Source: Poritiphilus flavus (lineage in GTDB: Bacteria; Bacteroidota; Bacteroidia; Flavobacteriales; Flavobacteriaceae). From it: DNA of 64,000 nucleotides. Both the position numbers and the translations under genes were made by a program. The stretch covers positions 310,001 to 374,000 of the forward strand of contig NZ_WXYO01000007.1 of the NCBI RefSeq assembly GCF_009901585.1, read 5' to 3'. Within the stretch, counting starts at the first letter, position 1. Every line of letters begins with the position of its first letter. Positions 45,326 to 54,500 of this stretch are shown here, piece after piece. The notes under the pieces are model-generated. The model saw only the letters and a list, made by a program, of their open reading frames with translations, did not search any database and was not told the DNA's origin.

Positions 45326-45407
45326 ACATAATATAAATTATAATACAAATGTCTCAGAATTTAATTTTAGAGGTTTTCGCCATTTGTAAGCTATAATGAT
45401 ATTATGT
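45326..45407. repeat. Long imperfect inverted repeat
   Basis: The arm at 45326-45351 starts ACATAATAT and ends ACAAATG; the reverse complement of 45381-45407 starts ACATAATAT and ends TACAAATG, with ATTATA shared between. Arms of about 26 bases differ at only a few positions around a 29-base centre. It may act as a terminator after the TIR gene or be the remnant of a small mobile element. Confidence 0.65.
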
Positions 45408-46012
45408 AAAATATCCCAGAAGCATTTCGTTCCAAAACCAACATCCTACTGGGGTCAATCAACTTTTCTAAGCGGTGTGCTGCGCACGTACTCGTTTTCA
45501 TTTGTCCTATAATTAGTCGCTATGTAAAATTGCCGCGCGCCAACGCTTATTGCTTTATAAAATCAAATTGCTTAGGCAATTTATTTTACATGCAATTCCC
45601 AGCCGCTTGGCCCACGCCATAAAAAGCTAGCTTTCCAGCTCTGCATAAAACTTGCGTGTACGATGAAATTCCGTTAAATTTTTTTCTATGAGATTCTCGT
45701 CCAGCTACGCGCAAGAGTATAAAATTACTCTGCGAGATAATTTCTATACACTTGCTTTCTGAGTTGCTCCAATTCAGCTTTTTTTCATTTTGCCTTGATG
45801 CAAAACGAAACAAAAAATCAAGAAGAAAATATGCTTCCAACGCGCCCTGTCCAAATACTTGAAATTCTATCAAAGTAGTCCACGCTACCGCGTGAAAACG
45901 TAAACGCCTTTGATGAATTTACTACGTATTTGTCCATTCCCGCACCTCCGGCCCGCATTTTCTTCGGGCCAGCGCACTTCATTTCTACTCAACCTAGTTA
46001 ACATAATACTTA
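45408..46012. other. Intergenic region before the restriction-modification island
   Basis: About 600 bases without a convincing gene. A perfect hairpin AAATTGC/GCAATTT with loop TTAG lies at 45565-45582. A stretch around 45775-45830 (TTTTGCCTTGATGCAAAACG) looks like a dispersed intergenic sequence of flavobacterial genomes rather than a gene. An antisense frame (45586-45873) was judged spurious. Confidence 0.4.
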
Positions 46013-47620
46013 TCAAGACTTTTTCCCTCTAGTAAGTCTTCTGGTTGAAAGTTTTCTTCGAATAGAATCTGCTAGTTCTATATCAGCTTTTGAAAACCCA
46101 AAATTCTCATTTAGAATTTGTTGATTAGTAAACTTCAAAACCTCTTGTATGCCTTGTTTGTTTCTTAACCTAGAATCAATCTCATCTAGTAAACAATCGT
46201 TATTCACATGATAAGGAAGTATTATACTTTCTGCTTCATTTGGCATAAGTTCTAATACCCCTCCTCCATGGCTACGCCCACATATTTCTGCGAATGCTAA
46301 TGACATTGAATTATAATAACTAGCAATAAATGCTCGAATGTCTACTTCATCCTTAACCCATACACGATGCATAGTATCTGTTGTATAAGCATTAGCTTCA
46401 TTTATTATTAGTCGTGGATATAAATTATTCCTTCTAATAAAAAGTGCATCCGAAATTCTTGTAGAAGGTACAATTTGCCATTCATCACGAATTCTACATT
46501 TATAACCCTTATGAATTTCAGCTTCCTCTCCTTGTTTTATGTACTGTATAGCTTTCTTATTCCCATTTATTTCTTTTATAGAAGGGAATTTTAAGAAATT
46601 AGCTCTAGCCCCTACATTTAAGTTGTTTTCCCAATCTTCTGTTGTAAATATCGCACTAGTAACTTGGACACTCCTACCAACCATTGGCTTCGCAAATTCA
46701 TGCAAATTAAACGCATCCACTGTTGATTTTGGAACAGTAAAAAATGGGTTAGATCCAGTAGTGATACCAACTTCCACTTTTGCAAAATCTCCAATACGTG
46801 AAAGGTTGTTGTCTTTTAGAACACCCTCAAGAAAATCAATTTCTCTTTGCTCTAAAAAATAAAATGTCCACTTATTAGAATCAAAGTCAATTTTTTTCTT
46901 CGGGCTTCTCAGTTTTGATACGTCAATCTTTTTTAGGTCACTGGCATCATTTACCTCCAGATGCTCAATTAAATGTTCTTGGGTATTATTCTTCTCGCAT
47001 AGTAATAAAACAACCTCTTGTTGAATATCAGGAAAAACAAGCTTTTTGAAGGAGACTATATTTATTTTATTATAAAAGCGAGCCAAAAACTTTCTTAGCC
47101 CCTGAGCATAAGAGACCTGCAATATTTCGGCAGGAACAACGAAGCCAATTTTACCTTTTTCTTTAAGAAGCAAACTAGAGCCTACTACAAAAGAAACCCA
47201 TGCATTCATCAGCTTAGAGTATTTTAAGCCTGCGTAATGAAATATCTTCTGAGCTTCAAATTGTTGATCTCCACTGAAATATTGATATCTAATATATGGG
47301 GGGTTGCCTATAATTATGTCATATCGGTTTTCTGTTTCATTACAGTAAGTATGAAAATCAGCATTGATAATTGTACTGTTTTTAAGGTTAATTTGACCAG
47401 CTTTTTGAGCTTCTTCTTCATCTAACTCTACTGCTGTTACCGAGTTAAACTTTTTATTTCTCAACAATCTAAGAAAATTACCATCCCCACAGCTTGGCTC
47501 TAAAATATCACTATCAGTACTACCATTTAAAGCCCATTCTAAAACAAATTCAGCTATTGGTTCAGGAGTATAGAATCCTCCTCTTAATTTGTCTTTAGAT
47601 GCATGTTTAATGAGCTTCAT
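46013..47620 (-). CDS. N6-adenine DNA methyltransferase of a type II restriction-modification system
   Basis: A 535-residue class I SAM-dependent methyltransferase. GGFYTPEPIAEFVLEWAL (motif X), ILEPSCGDGNFL (SAM-binding motif I, residues 39-50) and IIGNPPYIRYQ (catalytic NPPY at 106-109) give the gamma/M.TaqI-like motif order of adenine methylases. The C-terminal half (about 250-500) would be the target recognition domain. It overlaps the controller gene by 14 bases and lies in AT-rich DNA unlike its neighbours, consistent with horizontal acquisition. It should protect host DNA at the site cut by the nuclease encoded at 48003-49202. The recognition sequence cannot be inferred. Confidence 0.88.
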   Translation of the reverse strand: MKLIKHASKDKLRGGFYTPEPIAEFVLEWALNGSTDSDILEPSCGDGNFLRLLRNKKFNSVTAVELDEEEAQKAGQINLKNSTIINADFHTYCNETENRYDIIIGNPPYIRYQYFSGDQQFEAQKIFHYAGLKYSKLMNAWVSFVVGSSLLLKEKGKIGFVVPAEILQVSYAQGLRKFLARFYNKINIVSFKKLVFPDIQQEVVLLLCEKNNTQEHLIEHLEVNDASDLKKIDVSKLRSPKKKIDFDSNKWTFYFLEQREIDFLEGVLKDNNLSRIGDFAKVEVGITTGSNPFFTVPKSTVDAFNLHEFAKPMVGRSVQVTSAIFTTEDWENNLNVGARANFLKFPSIKEINGNKKAIQYIKQGEEAEIHKGYKCRIRDEWQIVPSTRISDALFIRRNNLYPRLIINEANAYTTDTMHRVWVKDEVDIRAFIASYYNSMSLAFAEICGRSHGGGVLELMPNEAESIILPYHVNNDCLLDEIDSRLRNKQGIQEVLKFTNQQILNENFGFSKADIELADSIRRKLSTRRLTRGKKS

Positions 47621-47930
47621 TGGAATCTTTCTGCTTTAAATATTTCACTTTTGCTTCGGCAACTCTTAACACTTCAGTTGCATATCTTTCATCCTCAAGT
47701 TGATAGGCAACTTTATCACTTAAAAAATCAATATGAAGTTGCTTTTCATCTACATTGAAGAACTGGGAGATTTTTGCTATTAGTTCTTTTGAAGCAGATC
47801 TCTGGTTCTTTTCTATTTTTCCTAACGTTGAAATATCAATATCCAGTTTACTGGACACATCCTTCAGTGTTAGCCTTCTTACTTCCCTTAAACTCTTAAC
47901 CGTTTCTCCGAATGTTTTCTTATTATTCAT
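47607..47930 (-). CDS. Restriction-modification controller protein (HTH XRE)
   Basis: 107 residues from the ATG at 47930; a TTG three codons upstream falls inside the operator, so the ATG is preferred. A Cro/C1-type helix-turn-helix covers residues 5-65 (RRLTLKDVSSKLDIDISTLGKIEKNQRSASKE), with a charged helical tail of 40 residues that is longer than in classic C proteins. It probably represses or tunes its own promoter and the overlapping methylase gene. The operator adjoins its ATG directly. Confidence 0.85.
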   Translation of the reverse strand: MNNKKTFGETVKSLREVRRLTLKDVSSKLDIDISTLGKIEKNQRSASKELIAKISQFFNVDEKQLHIDFLSDKVAYQLEDERYATEVLRVAEAKVKYLKQKDSNEAH

Positions 47931-47955
47931 TTTGGACAAAATATGTCCAAACTTA
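47931..47955 (-). promoter_or_regulatory. Controller operator overlapping a -7 box
   Basis: TTTGGACA (47931-47938) and TGTCCAAA (47944-47951) form a perfect inverted repeat with a five-base centre. On the minus strand TAAGTTTG (47948-47955), an exact TAnnTTTG box, overlaps one arm by four bases, and the other arm touches the controller ATG. Binding here would shut off the controller-methylase promoter. Confidence 0.75.
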
Positions 47956-48002
47956 ACAAATGTTTTTGAAACTAAAAACTAAGTTGAAGAATAAAAAATC
48001 AA

Positions 48003-49202
48003 CTAGTAAATGTTAATAGTGAATGGTTGATTATCAGCAATCGGACTATGCAAGTCTAGTGTCATACCTCTCAGATCTACCGCTTGAATGCTATCAGAAG
48101 CATCTCCCCAAGAAATTAATGTTGTATAGTTATTTTGTCCAGCTTCACCACTAGGTTTATGTCTTAAATTAAGCGCAAATGTTCCAACATTCCTTCCTTG
48201 AATTATAATCCGGAAATCAACTACCGCAACTTCCCTAAATGGATTCTGGTTAGCCACATTCCAATTTTCACCAACAAAGATTTGATTTCTAAAATATGTG
48301 GTTTGATCTATTCGCTGTCCTCTAACTTCATACCTTGCTTGAACAAGTCTAAGTCCCCCTGTAGGGTTTGTTCCAGGAGGAGCAAACTGAACATCCGAAC
48401 CAGGTAAATTACTTTTTCTCCAAACTAAATTACCTAATTCATCATTAGGGTTATTCTCTACATCTTGTTCTTGATTGGCTTCTCCCGCACCTCTCCTAGC
48501 CTGTCTAATTGGTGTGAATGCATCGGGTAAACCTTGTAACGGAATTGATGGGAAAATTTCCCTAATATTTGGAATTTCTCCTTGATTCTCATCATTTTGT
48601 TCATTAGCAGCTTTGTGATATTGAGCTCTTCTAACAGCCTCTGTTTTCACAATATTGGCAGCTACCAATTGTTCAATCAATTCATTAGTTAACTGTTCTA
48701 AATTTACACTTTCGCCAGTTAAAATAGGATCAAAATAACTCGTAATTTGTTCAAGTAAATTTTCCCCTTCTACATCGTTCTTATTAAAGGTTATTTCAAC
48801 AGAACCTTCAATGTTTTGAACAAGTCCCATCTGAGTTAGGTTATTAGAACCGATAATTACTAATACTTCATTGTTACCTTCAAACAGGTATATCTTAGGG
48901 TGAAAAATAATTCTTTGTGAAGTATAAAAAACAAAAGTATCAACTCCCCAATCTATTAAAGATTCAAGAGCTTCTTTTGATGTGCCATTTTGATCAACAC
49001 CAACAATTACTCGAAAAGAATTTATGTGTTGTTTAGAATTCTCAACATGATCTCTTAAACCAGATACACCCGTATGACTTGCAAAAGCAACTAAACATTT
49101 AAAAGTATGGAATGAATCATTTCCGAACGCATCTATCAGTGCTTGTGCAACTGAACTACCTACGTCTCTATTATATCCTTGTCCTAAAAAGCGAACATTC
49201 AT
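48003..49202 (-). CDS. BfiI-like PLD-superfamily restriction endonuclease
   Basis: A 399-residue protein. Residues 1-170 are a phospholipase-D-type nuclease: FHPKIYLFEG with His101 and Lys103, then VIIGSNNLTQMG with Asn120, the same spacing as the single HxK-N site of BfiI (His105, Lys107, Asn125). Such enzymes dimerise to build one active site and cut DNA without metal ions. A Gln/Asn/Glu-rich linker (about 190-260) leads to a C-terminal beta-rich domain (about 265-399) that should be the B3-like DNA-recognition domain. Neighbouring methylase and controller genes support a restriction role. The family assignment is strong; the cleavage site is unknown. Confidence 0.83.
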   Translation of the reverse strand: MNVRFLGQGYNRDVGSSVAQALIDAFGNDSFHTFKCLVAFASHTGVSGLRDHVENSKQHINSFRVIVGVDQNGTSKEALESLIDWGVDTFVFYTSQRIIFHPKIYLFEGNNEVLVIIGSNNLTQMGLVQNIEGSVEITFNKNDVEGENLLEQITSYFDPILTGESVNLEQLTNELIEQLVAANIVKTEAVRRAQYHKAANEQNDENQGEIPNIREIFPSIPLQGLPDAFTPIRQARRGAGEANQEQDVENNPNDELGNLVWRKSNLPGSDVQFAPPGTNPTGGLRLVQARYEVRGQRIDQTTYFRNQIFVGENWNVANQNPFREVAVVDFRIIIQGRNVGTFALNLRHKPSGEAGQNNYTTLISWGDASDSIQAVDLRGMTLDLHSPIADNQPFTINIY

Positions 49203-49211
49203 AATTTCAAA

Positions 49212-49430
49212 TTATTCACTAATTAGTTTTAGATTTTTACAGACTTCCTCAAGAACTTCTGCAGGCTCTACATCAATAGCTAGAGCAATAAGATAAAGTT
49301 CATCAACCCGAAGTTTTGTCTTGATATTATTTGCCAGCTCGCTTAACCTTGTTTTACTAATACCTGTCTTTCGAGAAACATCGGAACGGTTTACTGATTT
49401 TCTTGAAAGATACAATCCTAATTCGGTCAT
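49212..49430 (-). CDS. Small HTH (XRE) regulator upstream of the nuclease
   Basis: A 72-residue Cro/C1-type DNA-binding protein: SVNRSDVSRKTGISKTRLSE forms the helix-turn-helix, followed by ALAIDVEPAEVLEEV. It lies nine bases upstream of the nuclease gene, so it is co-transcribed with it and may delay or limit nuclease expression. It is distinct in sequence from the controller at 47607. Confidence 0.8.
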   Translation of the reverse strand: MTELGLYLSRKSVNRSDVSRKTGISKTRLSELANNIKTKLRVDELYLIALAIDVEPAEVLEEVCKNLKLISE

Positions 49431-49460
49431 TTTATCTGATTTTCAAGACATAAAGGTACT

Positions 49461-49548
49461 TAATCGGAAATTTTATTCCGAAAATCTAAACTTTCGATTT
49501 GGATTTTATCCGATTTTCGGTATTTTTGTTCCTATAATCGGGAATTTT
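49461..49548. promoter_or_regulatory. Repeated AATCGG boxes in the divergent promoter region
   Basis: TAATCGGAAATTTT (49461-49474) and TAATCGGGAATTTT (49535-49548) match at 13 of 14 bases, 74 apart; an inverted AATCGG sits at 49510-49515. TCGGAA/TTCCGA also forms a small inverted repeat in the first box. These are likely binding sites for the adjacent 72-residue regulator. Confidence 0.5.
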
Positions 49549-49567
49549 TAACCTAAAATCGTATAAT

Positions 49568-49783
49568 ATGGGACGCTTCGGTTACACAAAAGCAGAGCTA
49601 GAACAAATAGTCTATCGCCAGTTGGAGAACTTAAACGCCATGAATGACCTCTTGCAGATCATGAAATTGCAAAACGAATTGATCGAGAACGCTAATACCA
49701 AATTAAAAGACGAGATAACGGGGTTTAAGAAAACCTTTGTCAAGTACCCAACAACTTTACGAAATAGGAAAAAAGATGAGTAA
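49568..49783 (+). CDS. Small coiled-coil hypothetical protein
   Basis: A 71-residue protein, divergent from the restriction operon, with the boxes described just upstream. Nearly all of it is helical with heptad-spaced Leu/Ile residues (LEQIVYRQLENLNAMNDLLQ, then MKLQNELIENANTKL), ending in a basic tail. No known family recognised. It may be a partner of the restriction system or an unrelated gene at the island edge. Confidence 0.5.
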   Translation: MGRFGYTKAELEQIVYRQLENLNAMNDLLQIMKLQNELIENANTKLKDEITGFKKTFVKYPTTLRNRKKDE

Positions 49784-50023
49784 CTTTTTCTCTTAAGGTA
49801 GAACATTTGTGGTTCTTAACCATTCCATACACATTCCCCTACTCTCCTACTGTCGCTTCGGGCAAAGAGTATTCCATTACCTTTTTAAAGAGCTTTAGGG
49901 AAAGAAAAAAATCAGGAAAATCTGGGAGGGGAACTTTGCTTTGGAAGTCGCTTTCAATCTCTTAAAACTTGGAAAGGCAAAATTACCGTCCTGTTTTAAT
50001 GGAACTTAAAGAGTTAGTGCTTA

Positions 50024-51013
50024 CTAAGCAACCTTCAGGATGAGTTTACCCATTTTTTTTCCAGAAAACAATCGCAGAAAAGCTTCATGAAAATTCTCGA
50101 TGCCCTCAGCGATGAATTCCCTGGAACGCAACCTTCCCTCACGCATCCATTGCCCCATCTCCAACCTGGCCGTTTCACTTTCACCAAAATAATCGATGAC
50201 AACAAAGCCTTCCATTTTGGCTCTGGCAGCTAATATGAGATAATAGTTATCCGGTCCTTTAGGCTTCTTATTGTATTGTGAAATGGCGCCGCAAATAACA
50301 ATCCGAGCCTTCCTGTTGATTCGCGTTAGGGCGGTGTCCAGAATTTCACCACCTACATTGTCGTAATATACATCAATACCATTTGGACACAAGACATCCA
50401 ATCGTTCGGTGATATCCTCATTCTTATAATCAATGGCACCATCAAAGCCCAGTTCGTTCACAATGTAATCGCATTTTTCGGTGCCACCTGCAATGCCCAC
50501 GACATGGCAGCCTTTAATTTTGGCAATTTGACCTACTACGCTGCCAACCGCGCCAGCAGCGCCAGATACCAGTACGGTCTCACCTGCTTTGGGTTGTCCG
50601 ATGCGTAGCAATCCGAAATACGCTGTTATCCCTGGCATTCCTAACACACTAAGATAGGTTGTTAAAGGTGCCTTATTAGAATCTATTCGGAACATACCAT
50701 TACCATCTGTAACCACAAATAGCTGCGCGCTGTGGAATCCTGTATAGTAATCGCCTACTTTCATATTCCGATTCTTGGAGGCTATGACCTTACCAACGAT
50801 AGCCGCTCGCATCACCTCGCCTAATTTTACTGGAGGCAAATATGATTTCGCATCCCTGATCCAGCCACGCATGGCAGGGTCCAGCGATATATATTCTGTT
50901 TGTATCAAGGCCTCCCCCTCGCGAAGACCCGGAACAGGCAGCTCTTCCAGTTGCCATGTTGAGGCATCAGGCATTCCTTTTGGCCTTTTGGCCAATAATA
51001 CACGCTTGTTCAT
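50024..51013 (-). CDS. NADP-dependent medium-chain reductase (CurA/leukotriene-reductase type)
   Basis: 329 residues from the ATG at 51013 (MNKRVLLAKRPKGMP), the usual N-terminus of this family; the frame could start 17 codons earlier. The zinc-free MDR fold shows GEALIQTEYISLDPAMRGW, the Rossmann fingerprint ETVLVSGAAGAVGSVVGQIAK and the YYDNVGGEILD segment typical of CurA/YncB and prostaglandin reductases. It reduces the alpha,beta double bond of enones using NADPH. Confidence 0.9.
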   Translation of the reverse strand: MNKRVLLAKRPKGMPDASTWQLEELPVPGLREGEALIQTEYISLDPAMRGWIRDAKSYLPPVKLGEVMRAAIVGKVIASKNRNMKVGDYYTGFHSAQLFVVTDGNGMFRIDSNKAPLTTYLSVLGMPGITAYFGLLRIGQPKAGETVLVSGAAGAVGSVVGQIAKIKGCHVVGIAGGTEKCDYIVNELGFDGAIDYKNEDITERLDVLCPNGIDVYYDNVGGEILDTALTRINRKARIVICGAISQYNKKPKGPDNYYLILAARAKMEGFVVIDYFGESETARLEMGQWMREGRLRSREFIAEGIENFHEAFLRLFSGKKMGKLILKVA

Positions 51014-51567
51014 AAGATCGATCTTATGCGAAGTCTTTTCTTTTACTTGTTCTGCTTGTCGCATGTTCCTGTTTTTAAGATTCTACTGTTTTAGTGCCGT
51101 GTATCGCTGGGATATCCCAGGCTTCTTCCGCTTAAAAGCGTCACCAGACCGTCCAGTCCTATTCATGAGTGCCCAGTTTTCAACCAAACCCTAAAGCTGC
51201 TCGATTTCAGTTGTTTAAACAATGATATTGGTCATTACACACCCATTCCCCTCCCCTTCCGGGCAGTGTAAAAAGTGTTTGCTCGCTCCACTTCTATTTG
51301 AGATATAAGTGCTCGCGGACCCTCCGGGTTTCATTACATTTTTAAAGAAGATTTTTAGAAGAAATTTTTCAGACGCTATAATTTTTAAAGAATGAGATTC
51401 TTTAAAAATTTAGGTGAGTCGGCGCGGTGGCAAGAACTTTCGCTTTTTCCAAAGCAAAGTTACATAACGCAGTACATTATGGTTCATTTCAATTCCAAAC
51501 AATACGATGACCTACAAATTCGTTATTTCTAAAACATTAGATTTCTTCTAAATCAAATACATATGTT
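51014..51567. other. Intergenic region with a perfect 14-bp hairpin
   Basis: 554 non-coding bases. A perfect stem AATTTTTAAAGAAT / ATTCTTTAAAAATT with a three-base loop GAG lies at 51380-51410. TAACGCAGTACATTAT at 51465-51480 recurs exactly at 54893-54908, and a CCATTCCCCTCCCCTT-type stretch near 51243 resembles pieces near 49823 and 54818. Confidence 0.6.
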
Positions 51568-54500
51568 TTGAGGCTTAAAAAGCACTGGAAACAGATTTTA
51601 TTAGTGCTCATCTTGGCGCCTATCTTATTCATAGGAGGCCTATTGCTTTATGTGCAAAACAACCAATCTGAAATTATCAAAGGTGAAATCGCCCTACTGA
51701 ACCAAGAATACAAGGGCCGAATAACCATCGGCAATAGTAACTTGTCGCTATGGGGCAATTTTCCAGACCTTTCCATAAAACTTTATGATGTTCAAATTTT
51801 TGAGACCAAGGCAGACAATGCACCCCTGATCATGGATGTTAAGGACATTTATGTAGGCTTCAATCTTTGGGATATGATCGGCGGTAACTATGATATTCAC
51901 TCCTTGCGGGTAGAAGACGGCGTTTTTAATATTGTTATTCACGAGGATAATACCACCAACATCCAAAATTCCCTGGCCACGACGACTGAGGATGGGGCGG
52001 CAACCACCAATATTCATTTAAAAAAGATCCGATTAAAAAACCTGGATCTGCATACGCTTGATGAAGCCACCAATACCGATGTTGAAAAGTTCATTTATGA
52101 CGGCAAAGCGGGCTTTCGTATTCGAGACAGTATAATCGCCGGCCACATTGATACCGAATTGGAACTGAACGTGATCAAAGATGGTGATACTTCCTTTATA
52201 CGCAAAAAACACTTTGAAATACACACAGACCTGGTATTCAATGAATCCACAGGGATACTGGACATAGCACCCTCTGGTATTGTCATGGAGAACGGTGATT
52301 TTGAGCTTGCAGGGTCCATAGACACCAAGAACGATGTAGACCTTGACCTTGCCATAAAAGGAGCCAAGCCCAATTTCGATATGCTTATTGCCTTTGCCCC
52401 AGCGGATGTAATCCCCTTTTTGGAGAAATACAAAAATGCGGGGGAAATCTATTTCAATGCCACCATCAAAGGCCCTGCAAACAAGGGAAACCGGCCCGCC
52501 ATCAATGCCGAGTTTGGTGCAGGAAAGGCTTTTTTAGAGAACACGGCCCGTGCCAAAAAAATAGATAATATGGGCTTTAAGGGCCATTTTACCAACGGTG
52601 CAAACCGTAACGCCAGCACCATGGAATTTTCGCTGGCCGATATGACCGCCTCCCTCGAAAAAGGTGAGTTTAAAGGGGCACTTCTTGTTAAGAATTTTGA
52701 AGCTCCGGAAGTTGATATGCAAATTGATGCAAATTTTAATCTTGATTTTATCACGGACTTCTTTGAACTGCAACAGGTACAGAACGCCTCAGGGAATATT
52801 GCACTACAGATCAATTTTCATGACATCGTTGATATCGACCAGCCTGAAATGGCTTTGCAAAAACTAAACCAGGCATACTATGCGGAGCTGAAAGTAGAGA
52901 ATTTACACCTTGAAGCAAAAGAACTTCCTGTCCCCCTGGACTCCCTAAATGTGAATCTGCGTATGAATGGTAAGAAAGCTACCCTCAAACAATTTGATCT
53001 GTTAATGGGGAATTCAGATGTTTCCATAAGTGGTTTCCTGTCAGACTTACCCGCTATTGTACATCATACAAACACCCCTGTAGAAGCGCATTTGGATATC
53101 ACCTCCAAATCCTTGGATATTGCAGAGTTGACAGGGTTTTCAATCCAAGATTCCATCCTAATTGGGTATGATGAACAGGTGGAAAATCTCAGCCTTGGAC
53201 TTTCTTTTGTTGCCTCAGCCAAAGACTTTACCGAATCAGCCTATTTGCCGAAAGGGGAATTTTTTATCGATAGCCTGTATGCTGAGTTAAAGCACTATCC
53301 GCATCATTTGCATGATTTTCATGCCGATGTATTGCTGGATGATAGGGATCTACAAATAGTTGACTTCAAGGGCTATATTGACGATAGTGATTTTCATTTT
53401 GATGGATTGGTACATGATTATGCCTTTTGGATGCAGCCCGAGCGTAATGGCGATGTAGCCCTGGATTTTAATCTTATCTCAAAAAAGTTACGACTGGAAG
53501 ATGTCTTCTCGTACAAGGGCGAAAATTATGTGCCGGAAGAGTATAGACATGAAATTTTTGACGAGTTGGCTCTGCATTTTAGCTCGAAGATGCATTATAA
53601 AGACTCTTCATTACATTCCATTGATATTGCTCTTGATAAGCTTGACACAAAGATGGAACTCCATCCGCAACGCTTTCACGACTTTAAGGGCAACATCCGT
53701 TACGAAGATGACCATCTAGTGATCAATGATTTTCATGGCGAGATTGGATCGACCAACTTCAACTTGAACCTAAATTATTATTTAGGGAAAGACCAGACAA
53801 TCAAAAAGCGTGATAATTATCTGGCAATACAAGCTGATTACATTGATTACGACGCCCTGTTTAATTTTGATCTAAATCCGCCAAAATCTATAGAAGCCGG
53901 GGGTTCTACTACCCAAGATGTTGCAGCACATGCAGCCGCCTTCAATATCTATGAATTGCCATTTACAAACATGCGATTTAAAGCCGATATAGCGCACTTC
54001 ATATATCATAGGATAGACTTTCAAAACATCAAGGCGGATTTGAGAACAACACCCGATCATTATCTTTACGTGGATACCCTTGCCATGGATGCTGCGGGGG
54101 GAAACATTCGTTTAAACGGCTATTTTAATGGCAGTGACCCGAAACACATTTATATGAAGCCTGATTTGGTGCTAACTAATGTTGATCTGGAAAAATTACT
54201 TTTCAAGTTTGAAAATTTTGGGCAAGACCACCTTGTTTCAGAAAATTTACAGGGAAAACTCACCTCTAGAATTAGCGGTAATATTCGAGTATACCCAGAT
54301 TTGGTGCCAGATTTGGACCAATCTTCTATAGAAATGGAGGTGAAAGTGTTGAACGGAAAACTAAAGGATTATGACCCCATGTTGGCACTATCGGATTATA
54401 TGGGAGATAAAAACCTGCGAAACGTTCGGTTTGACACCCTGCAAAATCGTTTGGCCATTGATAAAGGGAAAATCAATATTCCGGCTATGACCATTGAATC

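Noticed and set aside
45326-45407. Integron attC site or true dif site
   Set aside because: The arms contain a TTATGT-like end, but the GTTRRRY/RYYYAAC core sites of attC and the 11+6+11 layout of dif are not met.
45586-45873. 95-codon antisense frame before the restriction island
   Set aside because: Falls on dispersed intergenic sequence with a hairpin; no family resemblance.
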